A DNA stretch of 64,000 nucleotides, taken from the NCBI GenBank assembly GCA_035574275.1, contig DATLYY010000064.1, forward strand, positions 70,516 through 134,515, in the 5' to 3' direction. Shown piece by piece: positions 35,311 through 43,788 of this stretch; position 1 is the first letter of the stretch; each line of letters opens with the position of its first letter. A program made the translations under genes and the position numbers. Below the pieces are notes generated by a model. The model saw nothing but the letters and a program-made list of their open reading frames with translations, was not told where the DNA came from and made no database searches. Source of the stretch: Verrucomicrobiia bacterium (GTDB taxonomy: Bacteria; Zixibacteria; MSB-5A5; DSPP01).

Positions 35311-37835
35311 ACAGCTTTCAGTATCACCAGTGAGACGTCGTCCCCCAGTTCCCGTCCGTCGCAAAAACTCCGGAGGCCAGAGAGGATTCGCTCACCTAAC
35401 TCCTTGGTGGGAAGCTGCCGGTTCGATTCCACAATCTCCGACAGCCGTTCGGTACCGAATTGTTCCTCCGAATGGTTCTCCGCTTCGGTGACCCCGTCCG
35501 TGTACAGAACCACCGGGGCGTTTTTTTGCAGGGAGAGTTCCCCCGCTTCATAGCGAACCTCCGGCATAATCCCCAAAAGAAGCCCTCCTTCCGTCAGCTC
35601 CTTCGGTTTGCCGCCGGGGGGAAAATAGAGCGGGGGATTGTGGCCGGCATTCACATAGGTCAAACACCGGTTGTTGGTGTCAAAAAACCCCAAAAAGAAG
35701 GTGACGAAATGCTGGGGTTCGGTGTTTTCCTGCACCAGCCGGTTCAGCCGCTGCATAATCTCGACCGGCGAGAACTTCTGCTCGACCAGGGTGGTCAGCG
35801 AAGATTGCACCGTGGCCATCAAAAGGGAAGCGGGCACCCCCTTGCCGGCCACGTCCCCCACGGCCAGAGCCACTTGCCCTCCCCGCGCCGGGAGTACGGT
35901 AAAAAGATCGCCGGAAACCTGTTTGGAAGGCAAATAGGTGGTGGCGACATCCACGCCGGAGATCTCCGGCAGCCGGCAGCAGGCCACCAGCCGCTCCTGA
36001 ATCTGCCGCGCGACGTCCAGCTCCCGCTCCATCTCGTGCTTTTCCAGTTCCTCCTTGTACAGCCGGGCGTTCTCCACCACCACTGCCAGTGAGACCGAAA
36101 AAGCGGCAAAAAAATCGATATCCTCGGAGTTGAAATGATCCCCCGACTTTTTATTCCCCAGAAGCAGCATCCCCACTAATTTATCCTTCAACAAAAGCGG
36201 AACAGCCAAGGCGCTTTCCATTTTTTTCAAGGCGACCTTGTCCGCCACCGGCAGATGGGTGAAAAGGGGGTTGGTTTCCAAATCATACAACTCAAGGGGG
36301 CGGCTTTCCTTTATCAGCAAGGTGGCCAGCCCGAACTCCAAGCCGGAAAAGCGTACTTTTTCCAAGACTGGATCGGACAGTCCATACGGGGAGACCATTG
36401 CATAACTCTCGGTCTTTTGGTCCAAAATGAACGGAAGGCAGTTGGTCACGTGCAGGGTGTCCACGAACTGTTTGGAAATTTTGGCCAGAAGCGTATCGAG
36501 CCGTTCCAGCCTGGAAAGCTCCCTGGAAAATTCCAAGAGCGTTTTTTGATAGTTGTAACGGTCCTTGAAAAAATTCCGATCCAGATAATTTTGCACCCGC
36601 TCCCGGTACAGGTTGCCCACCACCGCCGTCAAGAGCGCGGCGGCGAAAATCGCCACTTGGGATTCCTGTCCGGTCAAAAAGACCACCAGTTGGCTGGCGG
36701 CCATCACCAAGACCACGAAGGACCCGATTAAAAGCGCGCTTAAAATGGCATATATCAGTGAGCGTTTTACAACCACGCCGACATCCATCATTCTGTCCTT
36801 GAGGATCAAATAAGTCAGTATGATCGGGGGCGGAATGAGACCCAGCAAGCTCCAGCGCAGAAGGGAGTTGTTGAAAAAAGCCGGAAGAATTATTCCAAAA
36901 ATAACGAAAATCGACATGGGCAGTCCCATTCCCCACTGCAGCCAAGCTCCCTGCCGGGGGTTTAACACGAATTCCTTTTTCCGAATCCGCAGGGATATTT
37001 CGGTAATAAACCAAACGAGGTAAATCCCATACAGGGTGGGAATCACGTAAGGCTGAAAGTGGGGCCAAAGGCCGGATGCTGGCCATTCAAATTTTCCCTT
37101 GGCAAACGCGAAGGCCAGAGGAAGAAAGTAAAAAAGGGCGGCCGAAAGGGCTGGCAGGTAGGTCAAACGGGTAAGCACTTTGGCGGGGGTGTTTGGGGGG
37201 GCGAAAAACATCAGCCGACGCATAAAATCCAGGGCGAAGGCCCCCACAAAGCAAATGTTAAAGATTATCCACAGGTTGTAGGCAAACCGGATCCGATCGT
37301 CCATTCCAACAGTGTTCACCCAGCTCATCGCCAAAAGGGAGCCGGATACGCTGGCGAAGAAAAGAAAGACGCGGGCCGTGGGGAGTTCCGGCTTTTTGAC
37401 GAAAACCAAAAGGCCTAAGAAAATGTACAGGAATCCCCCCAACTTAAGCGGCCAGTGCAAAATCAGTCCGGTCAGATCACGCTCCGGCTCGACCTCCAGC
37501 CGGATGAGCTGTTCGGCTCTCCGTACCGTGAAAATCACCCGCCCGCCGGTCGGAACGGCATCCAATACTTCCTGCAGGGTTCCATCGTTGGAGATGCTTA
37601 CCCCGTTGGCGGCAAGCAGGGTATCCGTCAAGATCAGTCCGGCCCGGTCGGCCGGGCCGTCCGGGCGGATATTGGTCGGCACCAGCCCGCCGGAAGCGGT
37701 TTTCCAGTCAGCGCCGTCCCGCGCCTGTTGAAAATACTTGGGGGCGTAGATGGTGAAGTAGAAGCTGGCATCCCCCCAGAGGAGCACGACAAAAAGCAAA
37801 AGCAGAAGTGCCTTCGGTTTCAATTTCCAAGCCAC
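35307..37835 (-). CDS. Membrane SpoIIE-type phosphatase with PDZ and GAF domains
   Basis: 842 residues. TM1 (about 8-30), a PDZ-like domain (about 45-115: IRPDGPADRAGLILTDTLLAANG region), then a block of about seven membrane helices (about 125-410), a GAF domain (about 440-595) and a C-terminal SpoIIE/PP2C domain (about 625-840: LAVGDVAGKGVPASLLMATV, YVNAGHNPPL, LLYTDGVTEAEN form). Such proteins dephosphorylate anti-anti-sigma or related partners, or act on c-di-GMP-independent stress signalling; the PDZ part would see the periplasm. The neighbouring gene is a soluble SpoIIE phosphatase. Confidence 0.87.
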   Translation of the reverse strand: MAWKLKPKALLLLLFVVLLWGDASFYFTIYAPKYFQQARDGADWKTASGGLVPTNIRPDGPADRAGLILTDTLLAANGVSISNDGTLQEVLDAVPTGGRVIFTVRRAEQLIRLEVEPERDLTGLILHWPLKLGGFLYIFLGLLVFVKKPELPTARVFLFFASVSGSLLAMSWVNTVGMDDRIRFAYNLWIIFNICFVGAFALDFMRRLMFFAPPNTPAKVLTRLTYLPALSAALFYFLPLAFAFAKGKFEWPASGLWPHFQPYVIPTLYGIYLVWFITEISLRIRKKEFVLNPRQGAWLQWGMGLPMSIFVIFGIILPAFFNNSLLRWSLLGLIPPPIILTYLILKDRMMDVGVVVKRSLIYAILSALLIGSFVVLVMAASQLVVFLTGQESQVAIFAAALLTAVVGNLYRERVQNYLDRNFFKDRYNYQKTLLEFSRELSRLERLDTLLAKISKQFVDTLHVTNCLPFILDQKTESYAMVSPYGLSDPVLEKVRFSGLEFGLATLLIKESRPLELYDLETNPLFTHLPVADKVALKKMESALAVPLLLKDKLVGMLLLGNKKSGDHFNSEDIDFFAAFSVSLAVVVENARLYKEELEKHEMERELDVARQIQERLVACCRLPEISGVDVATTYLPSKQVSGDLFTVLPARGGQVALAVGDVAGKGVPASLLMATVQSSLTTLVEQKFSPVEIMQRLNRLVQENTEPQHFVTFFLGFFDTNNRCLTYVNAGHNPPLYFPPGGKPKELTEGGLLLGIMPEVRYEAGELSLQKNAPVVLYTDGVTEAENHSEEQFGTERLSEIVESNRQLPTKELGERILSGLRSFCDGRELGDDVSLVILKAV

Positions 37836-37844
37836 GGCGGGAAA

Positions 37845-39593
37845 TTACAAAACTTTCAACACAATCAAAGTAAAATCATCCTGGCGCCGCTGGTTCTGAA
37901 AACGGGTCACCTCCTCTTCCACCGCACGGTAGATCTCCCGTGCGGACCTCTCGTGATTTTCATCTACGAGCCGCTCCAGCCGCGGCAGGCCGAATTCCTC
38001 GTCCGCTTCATTGCGGGCTTCGGTCACGCCGTCCGTGTAAAACATGAGGAGGTCGCCGGCGTGGAGGGGGTACGGCTTTTCCTTGTACGCGGAGTCGGAA
38101 AAAATTCCCAGAGCCACCCCCCCTTTGGTCAAGTACTCCCGTCGGCCGTCGGCATGCCGCACTAGGGGGGGATTGTGGCCGGCGTTACAGAAGGTGAAGA
38201 CTCTTTTCAGGGAGTCCAGAACACCGTAAAAAGCGGTCACGTAGTTACCGGCCTCGATGGACTCGTGCATCAAGGAGTTGACTTTGGCCATGATCGTGCG
38301 GATGGCGTAGTTGTTGCGGATCTCCGCCTTCAGGCTGGCGCGGAAGGCGGCCATGATCAAGGCTGCCGGAATCCCCTTGCCCGAAACGTCGGCGACGGCG
38401 ATGCCGATTTGATTTTCGACGATCGGTATGAAGTCGTAGTAGTCGCCCCCCACTTCGGAGGAGGAAACGTTGGCCCCGTACAAGTCAAAACCGCGCACTT
38501 CCGGTATCCGCTGGGGGAAGAAGGACTGTTGGATTTGCCGGGCGATGACCAATTCCCCCTCCAAGCGGCGTTTGGCCACCCGCTCGGCGAAAAGCTGGGC
38601 CCGCTCGATGGAGAGCGCCGCTTGCGCGGCAAAGTCGGCCAGAAGCCGCAAATCCTCCTCGCGAAAGGCGTCCGGGAAATCGGACTCGAGGTTGAAAACG
38701 CCGATCACCCGGTCGCTAGAGACAATCGGCACTACCATTTCCGAACGGGTTTCCAACCGGGCGTTCACGTAGCGGCTGTCCTGGCGGACGTCCGGGACGA
38801 TCACCGGTTGACCAGTCTTGGCCACCCAACCGATGAGCCCCTGTCCGATTTTCAGCTTCAAATCGCTTTCCATGGAGGGGTCGTACCCCCGCGTGGCGAT
38901 TTCCTCCACTTCCTGCTTTTGCTTGTTGATCAGAAAAACGCCGGCGGCGCCGTAGGGAATCAAAACCTTCAGCGCATCCATGATCACTTCCAAAACCTCG
39001 GAAAGTTCGAGCGAGCCAGCCAACACTTTGCCGGTCTGGTACAGGAGTTCCCGCCCCAGTTGTTCCGATTTCAGCTGTTCCTCTTTCCGGTTCGCCTCCA
39101 GCTGCAGCCCGAACAGCGTCAAAAGCAGCCGTTCCAGAGGAGGGGTTTCCTCCGGAAGCAGGTCGGTGAGAGAGCCGATTAAAAAGCCGATGTTCCCGGA
39201 GGAGCCGGGGATTGGTATCAGCGGAACGCCCGCCTTCCGCACGGTTTCCGGACAACCCCAGCGGGTCAGCTCCTCGGCCAATTCAACCGGCGCCGCTTCC
39301 GGTTTCGCCGAAGTCTTCGAAAGAAGCGGTCGCAACAACTCCCGGCGCTCGGGACTCAAACTTTTCCAAAACAGTTCCTTCTTGTCAAAATCCCACGCTG
39401 CAAGAGCAAGCCCCCCCTTGGACTGGGGGACAATCCCCCCCCAGATCGCTTCCGGGGGATGGCTTTCCCAAAGAATTTCCAAAAAAATCCGTGCCGTTTC
39501 CCGGTAGTTGCGGGCCTGGTGCAAAACAGCCAGCCGCCGGTTCAGTTTTTCAACGGACAACGATCCGATGTCGGCGTCTATTTCTTCGTTCAC
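37845..39593 (-). CDS. Soluble GAF-SpoIIE phosphatase
   Basis: 582 residues from GTG at 39593 with AAAAGGA upstream. A longer reading from a TTG at 39656 is unlikely because that TTG is the -35 box of a good promoter. The middle GAF domain (about 185-330: GAAGVFLINKQKQEVEE) precedes a SpoIIE domain (about 370-582: IAVADVSGKGIPAALIMA, FCNAGHNPPLV, LMFYTDGVTEARN). The N-terminal 180 residues have no recognised domain. It starts the run phosphatase-phosphatase-HAD-nucleotidyltransferase; no STAS antagonist or anti-sigma kinase is seen here. Confidence 0.87.
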   Translation of the reverse strand: MNEEIDADIGSLSVEKLNRRLAVLHQARNYRETARIFLEILWESHPPEAIWGGIVPQSKGGLALAAWDFDKKELFWKSLSPERRELLRPLLSKTSAKPEAAPVELAEELTRWGCPETVRKAGVPLIPIPGSSGNIGFLIGSLTDLLPEETPPLERLLLTLFGLQLEANRKEEQLKSEQLGRELLYQTGKVLAGSLELSEVLEVIMDALKVLIPYGAAGVFLINKQKQEVEEIATRGYDPSMESDLKLKIGQGLIGWVAKTGQPVIVPDVRQDSRYVNARLETRSEMVVPIVSSDRVIGVFNLESDFPDAFREEDLRLLADFAAQAALSIERAQLFAERVAKRRLEGELVIARQIQQSFFPQRIPEVRGFDLYGANVSSSEVGGDYYDFIPIVENQIGIAVADVSGKGIPAALIMAAFRASLKAEIRNNYAIRTIMAKVNSLMHESIEAGNYVTAFYGVLDSLKRVFTFCNAGHNPPLVRHADGRREYLTKGGVALGIFSDSAYKEKPYPLHAGDLLMFYTDGVTEARNEADEEFGLPRLERLVDENHERSAREIYRAVEEEVTRFQNQRRQDDFTLIVLKVL

Positions 39594-39627
39594 TCGTTTT
39601 CCTTTTGGTTTTAGGTTTCCATCCCGA

Positions 39628-39656
39628 AGTATATAGTTACCATCGGCGGCAATCAA
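39628..39656 (-). promoter_or_regulatory. Predicted promoter for the SpoIIE phosphatase operon
   Basis: On the - strand TTGATT (39656-39651), 17-base spacer, TATACT (39633-39628). The match and spacing are good, the start of transcription would be about 39621 and the GTG start with AAAAGGA follows at 39593. Confidence 0.6.
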
Positions 39657-39695
39657 CCAATAATTGAGATTTTTTCTGGGAAACGAAAGTTGCCG

Positions 39696-41351
39696 TCAGC
39701 AGCTGAACGGCAGCGAAAGGAAGACGAAATTCAAAAGCGAAACCACGTCAGCCGGCCCTGACAGGCCGTCGCAGTTCAAATCCCCGGCCTCCGGCCGGTT
39801 TTCGGGCGGCGGGATGGCCAAGAACACCCAGTTGGACAGGAAAACGACATCCTCCACGGTCACGGCCAGATCCTCGTTCAAATCACCCAGAATGTAGAAG
39901 GGGAAAGCCTTGTAGCTGTAATCGAAGTACTCGGAGACGGTAAGCTGGGCGGTTTTTATCTGGGCGCCAATCAGAACCACCCTCGGAAAGGAGTCAAGTC
40001 CGTAATAGATGGTGTCCCCTTGGTTGTTGGCGACCAGATTAAAAGGATAGGCCCGGATGGCGGCCGGATTGTGCAGGATCACATGCGCCCCCCACACGCC
40101 GGTGGAACGGCCGGCAAACGTCAGTTGCGCTTTCTCAATGGAATCGGCGGAGGGAAAACTTTCATACTGGGCGGCTAGGGCGAAAATCGCGCTGGAGCGG
40201 CCGGTAATCGGGGGGTCTCCGGAATTCTGGTGCAGGATCATTTCCGGGTAAAAGCTCCCTTCCTCGTAATGCTGGCCGTCATCCCGGCTACCCGTGTAAA
40301 AATTCCAAAGAGCAAAGCTGGAAAATTCCCGGCCCAGGCTCGTGGAGCGGGTCTGCAGCACCCGGTCCAGGGCGGCGGCGGCCTGAAAGGAACGGATTTC
40401 CTGCCAGGCCTGGCGGATTATGTCCGGACCGAAGTTTTGCGCCAGGTATTGGTTCCAGATGAAGCTCGAATACATGTGGATGCCCGTGTTGGTCAGGGGA
40501 GTCTGCGGTTCGGAAAAAAAAACGGGAAGATAATTGTAATTGTCATCCACCGGGTCAAAAACGACCTCCTCCATCCAAGTGGAGGTGGCTTCCATAAACC
40601 AGAGCCGCCCGCTGGTGCTGGCGTTGTACGCAAACTGAACGGCGTGATGAAATTCATGGGCGATAGTGGCTTTCATCGCCCCTTTCTGAGCCCCCTCCGG
40701 GTCGTTGTTTGGGGGGAAGCCGATAAAGGAATTATGAACCACGATGAAGCTGGTGTAATCGGTCCAAGGGGCTGGGCCGGGGGACTCCGGTTCGCAGAAG
40801 CCGTACAGGCCGGCGCCCAGGTTCAGCGTATAGATGTCGTACCTGCCGTCTCCGTCCGGCGGCGGGTGTAGATAACCCATCTGTAAAACCTGTGTTCGGT
40901 AGGAAGAGTCGGCGTAGCGGGCCAGATTATCGGCGTAATCCGGCGTGCCGGAGGCATCCCCATCCTCCGTTGGTACGGCGTGCGGGCCGGCCGTGTCGTA
41001 GTGTATCTCAAAATAACCGTCCGGACTAAAAATGGATTTATGCTGCACCGGCCGTGCCATTATTTCACGCAGCGCTTGCCGGGTTTCAATTGAATAGGAA
41101 TCCCAGTTTTCGAGAATCTCGGAAGTGACCCGGGTGCCGCACCGCTCCGGCAGGGAATGGTCCGAACGGTATTCGCTTGGAAGGACTTCAGCGCTCTTGA
41201 GCACTTGGGCTTTCAAGAGAATGGCCCGCTCGGCGGAAAGCTTTCCTTGCGCCTGCGCCTGGTCAATTTTGTCCAGCGGCGTGGCGGCCTCGGCCGTCGG
41301 TACGGTCAAAAGCACGGCAAAAAACCAGCTTGAGAATCCCCTAACGTTCAT
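39696..41351 (-). CDS. Secreted metalloprotease-like protein (MXAN_6640 type) with dockerin-like C-terminus
   Basis: 551 residues from ATG at 41351; signal peptide about 1-22. The zinc motif HEFHH (HExxH, residues 232-236 in ATIAHEFHHAVQ) is followed by Glu254 in WFMEATSTW, the arrangement of gluzincins. The segment EIHYDTAGPHAVPTEDGDASGTPDY matches the N-terminal part of MXAN_6640-like proteins (recognised by DGDASGTPDYAD). The last 65 residues hold two dockerin-like Ca-binding repeats (DLNEDLAVTVEDVVFL and DLNCDGLSGPADVVSLL). Cell-surface or secreted protease is the likely role. No Shine-Dalgarno is present, so a leaderless message is possible. Confidence 0.82.
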   Translation of the reverse strand: MNVRGFSSWFFAVLLTVPTAEAATPLDKIDQAQAQGKLSAERAILLKAQVLKSAEVLPSEYRSDHSLPERCGTRVTSEILENWDSYSIETRQALREIMARPVQHKSIFSPDGYFEIHYDTAGPHAVPTEDGDASGTPDYADNLARYADSSYRTQVLQMGYLHPPPDGDGRYDIYTLNLGAGLYGFCEPESPGPAPWTDYTSFIVVHNSFIGFPPNNDPEGAQKGAMKATIAHEFHHAVQFAYNASTSGRLWFMEATSTWMEEVVFDPVDDNYNYLPVFFSEPQTPLTNTGIHMYSSFIWNQYLAQNFGPDIIRQAWQEIRSFQAAAALDRVLQTRSTSLGREFSSFALWNFYTGSRDDGQHYEEGSFYPEMILHQNSGDPPITGRSSAIFALAAQYESFPSADSIEKAQLTFAGRSTGVWGAHVILHNPAAIRAYPFNLVANNQGDTIYYGLDSFPRVVLIGAQIKTAQLTVSEYFDYSYKAFPFYILGDLNEDLAVTVEDVVFLSNWVFLAIPPPENRPEAGDLNCDGLSGPADVVSLLNFVFLSLPFSC

Positions 41352-41355
41352 ATAA

Positions 41356-41392
41356 GCTATACGAAATATGCTATCAAAAAGCAACTTTACAA
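41356..41392 (-). promoter_or_regulatory. Candidate promoter for the metalloprotease gene
   Basis: Two overlapping choices on the - strand: TTGTAA-N16-CATATT (41392 to 41365) and TTGCTT-N17-TATAGC (41384 to 41356). Both put the transcript start within a few bases of the ATG. Confidence 0.35.
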
Positions 41393-41443
41393 GCCCTATT
41401 TTATCCCCCATATACCGAATACCGAGCCTGTATCCAAATTCCA

Positions 41444-41526
41444 TGCCGAAGGCGGGATTCGAACCCGCACGCTTTGTGGGCGCGGCGCCCTGAACACCGT
41501 GTGTCTGCCAGTTCCACCACTTCGGC
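41444..41526 (-). tRNA. tRNA-Leu (anticodon CAG)
   Basis: 83 nt class II tRNA. Acceptor, D arm and T arm are the same as in the tRNA-Leu(GAG) at 28314; the anticodon stem CGGTG/CGCCG with loop TTCAGGG (anticodon CAG) and the variable arm differ. Discriminator A; CCA not encoded. Confidence 0.97.
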
Positions 41527-41534
41527 TCAAGCAA

Positions 41535-41563
41535 AATATAATCCGGTTATGGCCCGGCGACAA
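41535..41563 (-). promoter_or_regulatory. Promoter of tRNA-Leu(CAG)
   Basis: On the - strand TTGTCG (41563-41558), 17-base spacer, TATATT (41540-41535), with the tRNA 5' end 8 bases beyond the -10 box. Confidence 0.6.
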
Positions 41564-41630
41564 GTGATTACCGGGCATCCCATGCAGGCATGGCGGGCTG
41601 TTTTGAGCATGGCGGCAAATTCGGTAATGG

Positions 41631-41659
41631 TTGTTTTCGGAATGAAAGTTTCATATTTT
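41631..41659 (+). promoter_or_regulatory. Candidate promoter of the RND efflux operon
   Basis: TTGTTT at 41631, 17-base spacer, TATTTT at 41654-41659, about 26 bases before the ATG of the His-rich protein. The rest of the 159-bp gap after tRNA-Leu shows no clear operator. Confidence 0.4.
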
Positions 41660-41685
41660 AAGACCGATACTTAGCATGAGGGAAA

Positions 41686-42141
41686 ATGCGTAATACTTTC
41701 AGGTTTCCGGCAAACAAGATTTGGGCGGTTTTTGGGGGGGCTGCCTACCTGTTTGGTTCGTTTTTGCCCAACGGTTTGCACCTGCACGCCGACTGGCACA
41801 GCCCCCATGATGACGGTCAGCGGCATCATATTCATATTGTTCTGCATGGACACTCCGACTTAGCGGCGCAACCGCCGCACTGCGCGAAAATTACCCCGGA
41901 GGAAAAGGACCATCACCATCCGTTGGGGGAGTGCCAGGAATCAAAGTTTTTTCAGGTATTAAGCAAAAGGTCGAGACCGTCCGAATCAAAAAAGACCGGT
42001 TTCGAGCCGCTCTTCGCCGCTGTGCCTTTTCCGCAGTTGTTTCTCCCCGGATTGCGAACAACTCTTCTTGCTGGATGCAACCCGCCGCCGAGGGAGATTT
42101 TCCTTCCGGCTTCTTCCGGGCGTTCTCCACCTTTAGGGTAA
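41686..42141 (+). CDS. His-rich small protein preceding RND efflux genes
   Basis: 151 residues, unrecognised. A hydrophobic N-terminal segment (about 9-30: KIWAVFGGAAYLFGSFLP) may be a signal or anchor. It is followed by a histidine-dense stretch (about 31-80, with HLHADWHSPHDDG, HHIHIVLHGHSD and DHHHPLGE), a plausible periplasmic metal-binding region. The C-terminus is less ordered. Small His-rich exported proteins often accompany heavy-metal RND pumps, and the adaptor gene follows 78 bp downstream. Metal buffering or delivery is inference. Confidence 0.6.
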   Translation: MRNTFRFPANKIWAVFGGAAYLFGSFLPNGLHLHADWHSPHDDGQRHHIHIVLHGHSDLAAQPPHCAKITPEEKDHHHPLGECQESKFFQVLSKRSRPSESKKTGFEPLFAAVPFPQLFLPGLRTTLLAGCNPPPREIFLPASSGRSPPLG

Positions 42142-42219
42142 CCTCCTTTCTTTTCAAAATCGACCGATAGCGGTCCCGTCCAGGACGGGATTTTCTCTAT
42201 TTTTTTACAAGGAGTGCGT

Positions 42220-43767
42220 GTGTGTAAAAGAAGTTTTTGGCTTTTAATTTTTCTCTTCACCGGATTGGTTGGAGGATGCGGAAAGAGTTCGGAAGTGACA
42301 GAGGCCGTCCCGGGTGGCGGTTCCGTTACTCTTTGGACCGGAAAAACCGAGTTATTTATGGAGTATCCCGGGCTGATTGTAGGGGAGGAACGTCAGTTTG
42401 CCATCCACCTTTCGCGGATGGACAACTTCAAGCCGATAACCCGGTGCTCGCTGGAACTTTTCTTTCAAGCCGCTTCGGGAGGAACGTTCACGGCCCAATC
42501 GCCAGCTCCCAGTTCGCCCGGCATTTACCGTCCCTCGGTAAAATTCGAACAACCGGGGACCTACCGGCTTACGATGATCTTGCGCGGGGAAGTCAAGGAT
42601 ACGCTGGAAGCGGAATCCATCCCGGTCTACTTTTCCGCCGATTCCATACCCGCCGAAGAGGAGGAGGCCTCCGGCGAACAGCTAATCTCCTTTCTGAAAG
42701 AACAGCAGTGGAAAATTGATTTCCGCACCGAGCCGGTTCGAAAACGGCGCATCAGTGGTTCGGTTGCCGCTTCCGGAGAAATTGTGCCGAAGTTGACAGC
42801 GCAGGCCGTCGTTTCGGCCCCATTCAGCGGGGTCTTGTTCGCCGAGCAGAACCGGCAGATTCCCTTAATCGGGGCCAACGTGCAAAAAGGGGATGTTTTG
42901 GCCGTGCTTTCCCCCTCCGCCCAAACTCCGGATGGAGGGGAAAACTTCGCCTTCCGTTACGCCGAGGCGGAGTCGGAAAGCAAATTGGCACAAGCGGAGT
43001 TTGACCGGGCCAAACGACTGTACGAAAAGGGGGCCATTCCCCTCAAGGAGTACCAAGAGGCTGAAGCCGCACACAAAAGGGCTTTGGCCAACTTCCGCGC
43101 CCTGCAAAAATACGTCCAGCGGGAAGCCGGAAAAACCTCCGCGGAGATAACCGTCCAGGATGACTACGGCTTTGTTTTAAAAGCTCCGCTGTCCGGAACG
43201 GTGGCCGAAGTGCACGTCGTTCCCGGCAAGCAGGTGAATGCCGGGGATCCCCTCTTTCGCATCGTGGACGTCTCCACCGTGTGGCTGCGCATCAACGTTC
43301 CGGTGACCGAAGTGGGAAAGCTAAAAAATCCCTCGCGGGCCTCCTTCCGCGTCGCCGGATTTGACCGGCCGTTCCGCGTGGATGAGAAAAACAGCCGGTT
43401 GGTATCGTTCGGAAACGTGGTAAGCGAGGAGACCCGCAGCATCCCGCTCATCTTTGAAATCGAAAACGACGACCGGAAGCTGAAAGTCGGAATGTTCGCC
43501 GACGTACAAATCGCCGCCGGAAGCGTGGAAGGGCTGGCCGTTCCGGAGACCGCCCTGATAGAAGAGGAGGGGCGCTACAGTGCCTTTGTTCATCTGGAAG
43601 GGGAAACCTTCGCCAAACGAGCCGTCGACATCGGTGCCAAAGATAACGGCTGGATGGAAATCAAACACGGCCTTTCGGCCGGAGAGCGGGTGGTAACCCG
43701 CGGCGCGTACGACATCCGGCTGGCCTCCCTTTCCACCCAACTGCCGGCCCACGGGCATGAACACTAA
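42220..43767 (+). CDS. RND efflux periplasmic adaptor lipoprotein (CusB/CzcB-like)
   Basis: 515 residues from GTG at 42220, chosen because AAGGAG lies at 42209-42214; a GTG at 42214 would overlap that site. A lipobox (LVGGC) at about 17-21 marks a lipoprotein. An extra N-terminal beta domain (about 30-150) precedes the membrane-fusion core: barrel-sandwich/lipoyl halves (about 185-250 and 310-345), alpha hairpin (about 250-305), beta-barrel (about 345-430) and a membrane-proximal end rich in His (AHGHEH). It links the inner-membrane pump to an outer-membrane channel; no TolC-like gene is adjacent. Confidence 0.88.
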   Translation: MCKRSFWLLIFLFTGLVGGCGKSSEVTEAVPGGGSVTLWTGKTELFMEYPGLIVGEERQFAIHLSRMDNFKPITRCSLELFFQAASGGTFTAQSPAPSSPGIYRPSVKFEQPGTYRLTMILRGEVKDTLEAESIPVYFSADSIPAEEEEASGEQLISFLKEQQWKIDFRTEPVRKRRISGSVAASGEIVPKLTAQAVVSAPFSGVLFAEQNRQIPLIGANVQKGDVLAVLSPSAQTPDGGENFAFRYAEAESESKLAQAEFDRAKRLYEKGAIPLKEYQEAEAAHKRALANFRALQKYVQREAGKTSAEITVQDDYGFVLKAPLSGTVAEVHVVPGKQVNAGDPLFRIVDVSTVWLRINVPVTEVGKLKNPSRASFRVAGFDRPFRVDEKNSRLVSFGNVVSEETRSIPLIFEIENDDRKLKVGMFADVQIAAGSVEGLAVPETALIEEEGRYSAFVHLEGETFAKRAVDIGAKDNGWMEIKHGLSAGERVVTRGAYDIRLASLSTQLPAHGHEH

Positions 43768-43788
43768 ACCGGCCGGAAAGGAAAGAAT

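Noticed and set aside
39594-39656. TTG start of the soluble SpoIIE phosphatase at 39656
   Set aside because: That TTG is the first part of a TTGATT -35 box with a matching TATACT; a GTG with AAAAGGA lies downstream.
41352-41534. Upstream in-frame extension of the metalloprotease gene into tRNA-Leu(CAG)
   Set aside because: It would translate the tRNA; the signal peptide starts at the ATG at 41351.
41527-41685. Small coding frame in the gap between tRNA-Leu(CAG) and the His-rich gene
   Set aside because: No ribosome-binding site or recognisable product; the stretch contains both flanking promoters.
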